Of a DNA stretch of 10,471 bases, positions 5,956 to 10,471 are shown piece after piece. The stretch is taken from contig CAKQPS010000011.1 in the NCBI GenBank assembly GCA_934270475.1, positions 1-10,471 on the forward strand. Direction: 5' to 3'. The notes under the pieces are model-generated. The model was not told where the DNA came from, did no database searches, and was given only the letters and a program-made list of their open reading frames with translations. Every line of letters begins with the position of its first letter. Within the stretch, counting starts at the first letter, position 1. Source of the stretch: an uncultured Alphaproteobacteria bacterium. GTDB lineage: Bacteria > Pseudomonadota > Alphaproteobacteria > RF32 > CAG-239. Position numbers and translations under genes: made by a program.

Positions 5956-6330
5956 ATGCAATATAAAATGGATTTAAGCGAATTTTCGTTTAACAAAATA
6001 AAAGCCGGACGCCGTGTTGATATGCGCCTGTTTGATAAAAAACGTCAAAACCTGAAAATCGGCGATGTCATAGAATACGAAAATATCAATAATCCGCGCG
6101 AACGAATGGAATGTTTGGTGCTTGGCACTGCCGTATTTGACAACTTCAGCAATATGATAGATTGCTTAACTCCGCAGCTGCTCGGCTATGATAATAAAGA
6201 AGAGGTAATTTTGCGCCTCAACCGTGCTTATTCGCTGGAAATGCAAAAAGATTTTAACGTGATGGCGATTTTCATTAAAAACGTAACTTCTGCTCCGGCT
6301 CTAACCCGTGAAGCCTACTACGAACGCTAA
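5956..6330 (+). CDS. ASCH/PUA-like domain protein
   Basis: This 124-residue single-domain protein is probably cytoplasmic. The pattern F..IKAGRRVDMRLFDKKRQ (13-31) followed by LKIGDVIEYEN (33-43) matches the ASCH fold: a basic 'I-x-x-G-x-R' helix end, an 'E/D-x-R' strand, then 'I-G-D-x-I-x-F/Y'. The C-terminal part ends in a beta strand, VMAIFIKNV (102-110). ASCH proteins are PUA-like and are thought to bind RNA or modified nucleosides; one E. coli member (YqfB) is an amidohydrolase of acetylcytidine. No activity can be assigned here. The ATG at 5956 is preferred over an in-frame TTG at 5935 because the purine-rich ribosome site AAGAAGGGA lies between them, 6 bp before the ATG. It is followed by 127 bp with no clear terminator before the large gene, so some readthrough into it is possible. 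Confidence 0.7.
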   Translation: MQYKMDLSEFSFNKIKAGRRVDMRLFDKKRQNLKIGDVIEYENINNPRERMECLVLGTAVFDNFSNMIDCLTPQLLGYDNKEEVILRLNRAYSLEMQKDFNVMAIFIKNVTSAPALTREAYYER

Positions 6331-6384
6331 CCGCGATTCTTTAGAATATCTTAAAGCTTTAATGATAAACTGTATAAAAGTAAA

Positions 6385-6414
6385 TTGTCTAAAAAGTGTT
6401 GTGTTTTTAGACAA
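6385..6414. promoter_or_regulatory. Perfect 11-bp inverted repeat, candidate operator
   Basis: TTGTCTAAAAA (6385-6395) and TTTTTAGACAA (6404-6414) are exact reverse complements around an 8-base centre, GTGTTGTG. The right arm overlaps the -35 position of the putative promoter of the large gene. No T run follows either arm, so a normal terminator is unlikely. A dimeric repressor site fits best; an RNA hairpin that ends the ASCH transcript is the alternative. Confidence 0.5.
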
Positions 6415-6427
6415 AATAGAGTATTAT
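6399..6427 (+). promoter_or_regulatory. Putative promoter of the large protein gene
   Basis: A weak -35 TTGTGT (6399-6404), a 17-bp spacer and TATTAT (6422-6427). The start would fall near 6434. AGGAG (6447-6451) then sits 6 bp before the ATG at 6458. The -35 lies within the inverted repeat at 6385-6414, as expected if that dyad is an operator. Confidence 0.35.
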
Positions 6428-6457
6428 GAGAAGAAATAACTAAAGCAGGAGTGAGCT

Positions 6458-9400
6458 ATGTCTAAAAATAGATTTGATGATATCAAAGAAAATCCGGAAT
6501 TTCAGGATTTTGTAAAAAACAACTGGCACCGCGATATAAACAGTCTGCAAGACTATGAAATTGAGGAAATGTTCGCGCAATTTCAAAACCGCGGCAATGA
6601 TTCGAGCTCTCTTGCCGAAAACACCGGTAAACCCGCCGACAAAACCGACCAAACTGAAAATATACCGTCAACCCCTAATCCGGCTGAAAATATACCGTCA
6701 ACCCCTGATCCGGCTGAAAATGCCGAAGATGTCTATGACTCTTTTCATGAACTTGCCGATAAATACAGATATGAGCCGAAGCAAGAAGATTTTGACGATT
6801 TCTTAAAATTTAAAGAAGATTATCTTGCCGACAAAACTCCTGAAGAAAGAGAAACTGTTGAACAGCAGCTTGGACGCTTTTTAGACAATCAAGACCAAGA
6901 AAAAATGTTTTACGGCAATGAGCAATACCTTGTTGATGCTGATTTTAGAAAAATGTATAAAGAGGCAGAAGAAAAAATACAGCCTGCACCGAAAAACACT
7001 AATGACCAAACTCCTTTGGAAGTAAGTTTAGACCCTGCCGACAATACTAAACAAAACATCAAAGATGAAACTCCGACGCCAACCGTTGTGCCGCCGATGC
7101 CGCCGCATGAACCGGAAAATCCGAAACCGGTGCGTGAAGAGGAAGAAGCCCGTATCCGCAGTTTCAACTCCGATGAAAACGAACGCCTTTTAGATATGGT
7201 AAAAGTTGACGTACTCCGAGAAATGGAGGTTATTAGCGATGAAGAATGGAATAAAACCTCTAAACTGCCGGAACAACAAGTAAGAAACAACATCAATTTC
7301 TTAAACGACAAACTGCCGAAAATGTCGCAGCAGCAACTTGCTGAATTTGAAGACAAAGTTATCGACCGTATGCTGAGCAACGACACATTATTTGATCTTA
7401 TCCCTCCGGCGGCGTTAGCAAAGGCTTATACCAAATTTCAAAATAAAATCGCGCGAGAAAAAGATGATGCTAAAAAGCAGGAATTAACTGCTAAAAAAGG
7501 CAAAGTCAGCACGCGTATGGAACAGCTGACAACCATGTTGGCTAAAAACGACCATACTTTTAACGACCTTTATTTTGCCGACACCACCAACATAGCCGAT
7601 TGTTATGAAGGTTATATTAAAATGTATGACGTCATGGACAAGAATTGGCGCAGTTCTAACGATGGTGGTCCGCTGGCTCAGCAAATGCGTCAAGGAGAAT
7701 ATAAACTCCGTGAAGTTTACAGCCAATACCGTGAAGAATACAACATTAAAGATATTACGGCTAAAGATGCAAATAGACTACAAAAGCGCTATACAGAACT
7801 TAATAACCAGTTGAACGGAGTTGAAATTGACGAAAGTACGGCCAAACTGGTCTACAACTACAAGTTTTTGAACAAGCAAGGCAATGTCGAGCCGCAATTT
7901 GTGGACAAAGACGGCAAACAAATCTATATTTATACCGCCGGCGCCAAAGTTATTGAAGGCAGCAAGCTCGAAACCACCATCCGTCTTGCCAAACAGCAGA
8001 TTTTACTGGAAAATATCGGTACCGACATCAAATTTGACAATAAAAAACTTCAGCAGGAATTGGCGGAGCAGTTGCCGAAAACATTATACGCCATGCGTAA
8101 TGCAGCTACTGCCGTGGTAACAGGTGTGGAGCACCCCGAACTATTTACCAATAAAAAATTCTTAAATCAATTTGTTGCCGACTTAACTAATGGCAAAGAT
8201 CTTATGCAAATCAGCTCTGTAGGCTATGAAGCAGGCGTGGACTACATCGTAAATGCAACCGCCGGCTATGCCAACGCTTTGGCGGCATGTTTGAGCCGAC
8301 CGGATTTATCGGCAGATAAGGAATATACGCTGGCAAACGATAGAGGGCGCAATAAACCGATTGTGATGTCGGTTTTCAACCCGATTCAAGATATTGACAA
8401 ACGCTCTAAAGACCGCACTCAAAACAATGTCAGCAAAAAGTCTGCACGCATTGAAATGTTAAAACGCTCGGTCAAAGGATTTGCCTCTGCCTTTATAGTC
8501 TCCGCAGGCATTACCACTCTTGGCACCATGGCGGCGGCAGACGCTTCTTTGACAGCCAGCACCATGGGGTTGAACAAAGTCGCCGGTATGGCAATAGGTT
8601 CCGCCCTGGCTATCGGTATGACATTTAAACAAATCCGCAGTTGGAGCAAACAACAAAAGAAAGAGGGCAAACCTGCCGGCTTTATGGCAATGCTGAAAGA
8701 CCGCAAATTGGCTATGACCATGGCGACCACCGCAATGGGCGCCGCCGCTTTGGGCTTTGCCGCCACCGGCAACCCTGGGGTAGCGCAAGCACTTGGCTTG
8801 GGTGCTTTAGCTGTCGGAACAGCTAACGGCGTTATCTCTAACTACGGCGATTCCCGCAAAGCCGGTCTCGGCAAATTTGAATCTGTCGGTTGGGCAGCCT
8901 TGCAGGCTATCGGCAACGCCGCCGGCGCCTATAGCGGGCGCTTAACCGCTAACATGGTGATAGATGCTTGGAATAAAGCTCATCCAAACAGCGAACTGTT
9001 TCAACATAAAGAAGTTGTCGGTCAAAAAGAAGTAACCGACCGGGTAGAAACTCAATATAAAGAAGGTGTATCCGAACGTGCGCAGCAAACAGTCGGTAAA
9101 TGGTATGCCGGACACGAAGATCAACTGCAACAACGAGTTGCCGAAATCCAACAATATAACGCCGAACACGGCACCAATATTGACCCGTATCGTTATTTGA
9201 TGGCTGCCCACGACGCCGGCGCGCAGGCTCCTGATAACATGACTCTGCATAACCAGGGCTCTCCTGATGTGCTTTCACATGGTAACCACAAAGTTTTAGG
9301 TGCCGGTTGGAGCCAGGAAACCGGAATTTCGCAGCAGGAAGTCGGTAATCTGGCTAATTCCGTAACCGCCGATGGTCATGTTAATATATCGCTGGAATCT

Positions 9401-9898
9401 ATCAGCGCCTTCCAGCAAATCGACAGCCATATCAATATCTATAACCAAGTTGGTTATGTTGACGGCGCTCCGTATCAAAATGACGGCGTTTTGCAATCAA
9501 ACGCTTCGCAAAATGACGCCGGACACTTTGTGCAAGACGCGAAAGGCGACAGATTTACCACCTATGCCGACGGCGACGGTGTGCACCAGCAACACGTTAT
9601 TACCCACAAAGAAGATGTTATCGGCATGGTTAGAAACGAGTCTAATCTCGGCTATGGCATGTTTGGCGTAATGGGAAACACCTTGGGTACTAAAAAACTC
9701 AAACAGCGTATTGGAGCTTTGCTGGATAGAATTAAAGGCAAACACCCAGTCCAAAAGTCAGATAATCCGAAGCCTGATACTCAAAAAGACGATGCTGCTC
9801 CTGTTGTTACAGCAAAGTCCGAACCGACAAAAGATACGCCGGATACGCCGACTAACACCACAGCTTTGCGCATACACAGTAAAAGCGAACGTGAGTAA
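6458..9898 (+). CDS. Large protein of unknown function with Gly/Ala-rich membrane-like core
   Basis: I do not recognise this 1146-residue protein. Residues 1-205 are acidic and low in complexity, with a 10-residue tandem repeat, ENIPSTP(N/D)PA, at 67-86. Residues 205-225 are a proline-rich linker (TPTPTVVPPMPP). Residues 226-660 are charged and probably mostly helical, with possible coiled-coil parts around 280-380. Residues 671-828 are rich in Gly, Ala and Met and hold about five hydrophobic stretches (674-694, 708-723, 751-768, 774-792, 809-826) separated by basic loops such as RSWSKQQKKEGK. The C-terminal 300 residues are polar, rich in Asn, Gln, His and Gly, and end in a Lys/Pro/Thr tail. 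There is no N-terminal signal peptide, ATPase motif or visible catalytic motif. The start is supported by AGGAG 6 bp upstream and by the dense coding signal. It is the last gene before its own terminator. An inserted or secreted effector, or a large envelope scaffold, is conceivable but unproven. Confidence 0.9.
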   Translation: MSKNRFDDIKENPEFQDFVKNNWHRDINSLQDYEIEEMFAQFQNRGNDSSSLAENTGKPADKTDQTENIPSTPNPAENIPSTPDPAENAEDVYDSFHELADKYRYEPKQEDFDDFLKFKEDYLADKTPEERETVEQQLGRFLDNQDQEKMFYGNEQYLVDADFRKMYKEAEEKIQPAPKNTNDQTPLEVSLDPADNTKQNIKDETPTPTVVPPMPPHEPENPKPVREEEEARIRSFNSDENERLLDMVKVDVLREMEVISDEEWNKTSKLPEQQVRNNINFLNDKLPKMSQQQLAEFEDKVIDRMLSNDTLFDLIPPAALAKAYTKFQNKIAREKDDAKKQELTAKKGKVSTRMEQLTTMLAKNDHTFNDLYFADTTNIADCYEGYIKMYDVMDKNWRSSNDGGPLAQQMRQGEYKLREVYSQYREEYNIKDITAKDANRLQKRYTELNNQLNGVEIDESTAKLVYNYKFLNKQGNVEPQFVDKDGKQIYIYTAGAKVIEGSKLETTIRLAKQQILLENIGTDIKFDNKKLQQELAEQLPKTLYAMRNAATAVVTGVEHPELFTNKKFLNQFVADLTNGKDLMQISSVGYEAGVDYIVNATAGYANALAACLSRPDLSADKEYTLANDRGRNKPIVMSVFNPIQDIDKRSKDRTQNNVSKKSARIEMLKRSVKGFASAFIVSAGITTLGTMAAADASLTASTMGLNKVAGMAIGSALAIGMTFKQIRSWSKQQKKEGKPAGFMAMLKDRKLAMTMATTAMGAAALGFAATGNPGVAQALGLGALAVGTANGVISNYGDSRKAGLGKFESVGWAALQAIGNAAGAYSGRLTANMVIDAWNKAHPNSELFQHKEVVGQKEVTDRVETQYKEGVSERAQQTVGKWYAGHEDQLQQRVAEIQQYNAEHGTNIDPYRYLMAAHDAGAQAPDNMTLHNQGSPDVLSHGNHKVLGAGWSQETGISQQEVGNLANSVTADGHVNISLESISAFQQIDSHINIYNQVGYVDGAPYQNDGVLQSNASQNDAGHFVQDAKGDRFTTYADGDGVHQQHVITHKEDVIGMVRNESNLGYGMFGVMGNTLGTKKLKQRIGALLDRIKGKHPVQKSDNPKPDTQKDDAAPVVTAKSEPTKDTPDTPTNTTALRIHSKSERE
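6656..6715 (+). repeat. Two 30-bp in-frame tandem repeats in the large gene
   Basis: Two units starting GAAAATATACCGTCAACCCC (6656-6685 and 6686-6715) differ at a single base, A versus G, giving Asn versus Asp. A third unit begins (GAAAAT) and then diverges. The near identity at DNA level suggests a recent duplication. The repeat is in frame (10 codons), so copy-number changes would only lengthen or shorten the linker. Confidence 0.9.
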
Positions 9899-9916
9899 AA
9901 ATTTTTCATAACCTTG

Positions 9917-9949
9917 AACAGCGCAGATTTTCAAATTTGCGCTGTTTTT
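9917..9949 (+). terminator. Terminator of the large protein gene
   Basis: The arms AACAGCGCAGATTT (9917-9930) and AAATTTGCGCTGTT (from 9933) pair with one G-T wobble around a tight AT-rich loop, and T-rich sequence follows. It begins 18 bp after the stop codon at 9898 and upstream of the tRNA promoter. Confidence 0.8.
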
Positions 9950-9981
9950 AATTTACACTGCTGCTTAGCTTAAAAAAATTC

Positions 9982-10010
9982 TTGACAGGCAACAAAAAAA
10001 CGTCTATATA
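9982..10010 (+). promoter_or_regulatory. Promoter of tRNA-Leu
   Basis: Consensus TTGACA (9982-9987), exactly 17 bp, then TATATA (10005-10010). The predicted start near 10018 is about 7 bases before the mature tRNA 5' end at 10025. Confidence 0.85.
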
Positions 10011-10024
10011 TTCTGCTGTTCCAA

Positions 10025-10111
10025 GCTCTGGTGGCGGAATTGGTAGACGCGCATGCTTCAGGTGCATGTGGGAGGTCTCCCGTGGAGGTTCAAGTCCTCT
10101 TCAGAGCACCA
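10025..10111 (+). tRNA. tRNA-Leu (anticodon CAG)
   Basis: A complete class II tRNA of 87 bases including an encoded CCA (10109-10111). The acceptor GCTCTGG pairs with TCAGAGC, the last pair being G-T. The D-arm reads GGCGGAATTGGTAGACGC. The anticodon stem CATGC/GCATG holds loop TTCAGGT with anticodon CAG at 10059-10061, reading CUG. The variable arm is long (TGGGAGGTCTCCCG), as leucine tRNAs require, and the T-loop is TTCAAGT. No intron or defect is seen. Confidence 0.97.
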
Positions 10112-10114
10112 TTT

Positions 10115-10146
10115 AAAAAGCTCCCCTTGTGGGAGCTTTTTTTTTG
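10115..10146 (+). terminator. Terminator of tRNA-Leu
   Basis: Stem AAAAAGCTCCC (10115-10125), loop CTTGT, stem GGGAGCTTTTT (10131-10141), then more T. It starts 3 bases after the tRNA CCA. The trailing TTGTTATA is the same tail that follows the hairpins at 43-83 and 895-924. Confidence 0.88.
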
Positions 10147-10286
10147 TTATACTATTGCAACTACTTTCCACTAGTTTATCTCTGTCTTATGTTGGCAAGA
10201 TTTCATTTAAGGATATACTAAAGAATCTGTATTTTACCTTCCTTCTGCCAATTGGGAAATATACTATAATAAACTTTTCATTACCA
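10147..10286. other. Spacer with no recognised gene
   Basis: About 140 bp of AT-rich DNA between the tRNA terminator and the repeat. I see no promoter pair, ribosome site with start codon, or hairpin worth naming. One plus-strand frame happens to stay open across it, from inside the tRNA to the right edge, but it has no credible start. Confidence 0.5.
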
Positions 10287-10471
10287 GTGAGCTCGGTGGG
10301 ATTACTTCACCTTGTTTCGTTCACTGCGCTCATAGGCTTTGCCTACCGGTCCCCCGTGTGCCTTTCGCTTGTAGTCAAACCCGCTTTCCGCGTTTTCTTA
10401 TCCCTCGATACTTCACAAACAAAAAAAGCCATCCTTTCAGATGGCTTTTTATTGTTGGTGAGCTCGGTGGG
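10287..10471 (+). repeat. Right repeat unit, 171-bp period, start of a tandem array
   Basis: GTGAGCTCGGTGGG occurs at 10287-10300 and again, identically, at 10458-10471, the window edge. The period is 171 bp, which is 57 codons. The unit holds ACTTCACCTTGTTTCGT (10304-10320), a small hairpin TAGGC-TTT-GCCTA (10333-10345), TGCCTTTCG, and a terminator at 10423-10450. It is clearly GC-richer than the spacer to its left. Two of the three plus-strand frames are open across the whole unit; one gives ELGGITSPCFVHCAHR and NKKSHPFRW, which I recall as a peptide annotated repeatedly in RF32-type MAGs. It matches the left element at 1-209 in order and in several short blocks. The second unit is cut by the window edge. 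Confidence 0.7.
10423..10450 (+). terminator. Terminator-like hairpin inside the right repeat unit
   Basis: AAAAAGCCATC (10423-10433) pairs perfectly with GATGGCTTTTT (10440-10450) around CTTTCA. It occupies the same place in the unit as the hairpin at 43-83 does in the left copy, but with a different stem base pair at the variable position. Confidence 0.7.

Noticed and set aside
6337..6348. Short palindrome ATTCT-TT-AGAAT after the ASCH gene as a terminator.
   Set aside because: The loop is only two bases, the stem is five AT-rich pairs, and no T run follows.
6910..7386. Minus-strand Ser-rich open frame of 158 codons inside the large gene.
   Set aside because: Its serine bias mirrors the acidic and proline-rich codons of the sense strand, with no start signal.

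Overview
The window reads as chromosomal DNA of a low-to-moderate GC Gram-negative bacterium. A prepilin-like protein carrying a GRSMIEMLGVLAIIGVL-type processing site, the 17-bp-spaced sigma70-like promoters, the AT-rich spacers and a distinctive intergenic repeat all recall uncultured gut-associated Alphaproteobacteria (RF32 or 'Azospirillum CAG'-like MAGs). That assignment rests on recalled family resemblance, not on a search. No transposase, integrase, phage gene or CRISPR array is present.

Layout, left to right. Positions 1-209 hold a GC-richer repeat element, read on the minus strand, with a terminator hairpin inside it. Next is a plus-strand maltose/NodL-type O-acetyltransferase (301-912) with its own promoter, closed by a two-way terminator that overlaps its stop codon. 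A minus-strand sugar operon follows: a PfkB-type fructokinase (2965-2108) and then a FucP-like MFS sugar transporter (2085-940), 22 bp apart. A second minus-strand pair is a two-TM protein with a PH-like domain (4118-3639) followed 3 bp later by a histidine phosphatase (3635-3057). Then come a plus-strand type IV pilin-like protein with an unusually long leader (4283-5053), a convergent alpha/beta-hydrolase lipoprotein (5829-5080), an ASCH-domain protein (5956-6330) and a 1146-residue protein of unknown function with an acidic N-terminus, a proline-rich linker and a Gly/Ala-rich membrane-like region (6458-9898). The window closes with a tRNA-Leu(CAG) gene that has a near-ideal promoter and terminator, and then a second repeat element on the plus strand that begins to repeat with a period of exactly 171 bp.

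How the parts fit. The transporter and kinase make a simple import-and-phosphorylate module for a hexose, probably fructose. The pilin-like protein and lipoprotein hydrolase point to envelope functions. The other genes are single transcription units insulated by strong hairpins. The most interesting items are (i) the repeat family at both ends, in opposite orientations, whose units keep open reading frames through a built-in terminator, and (ii) the large unrecognised protein, whose promoter region holds a perfect 11-bp inverted repeat.
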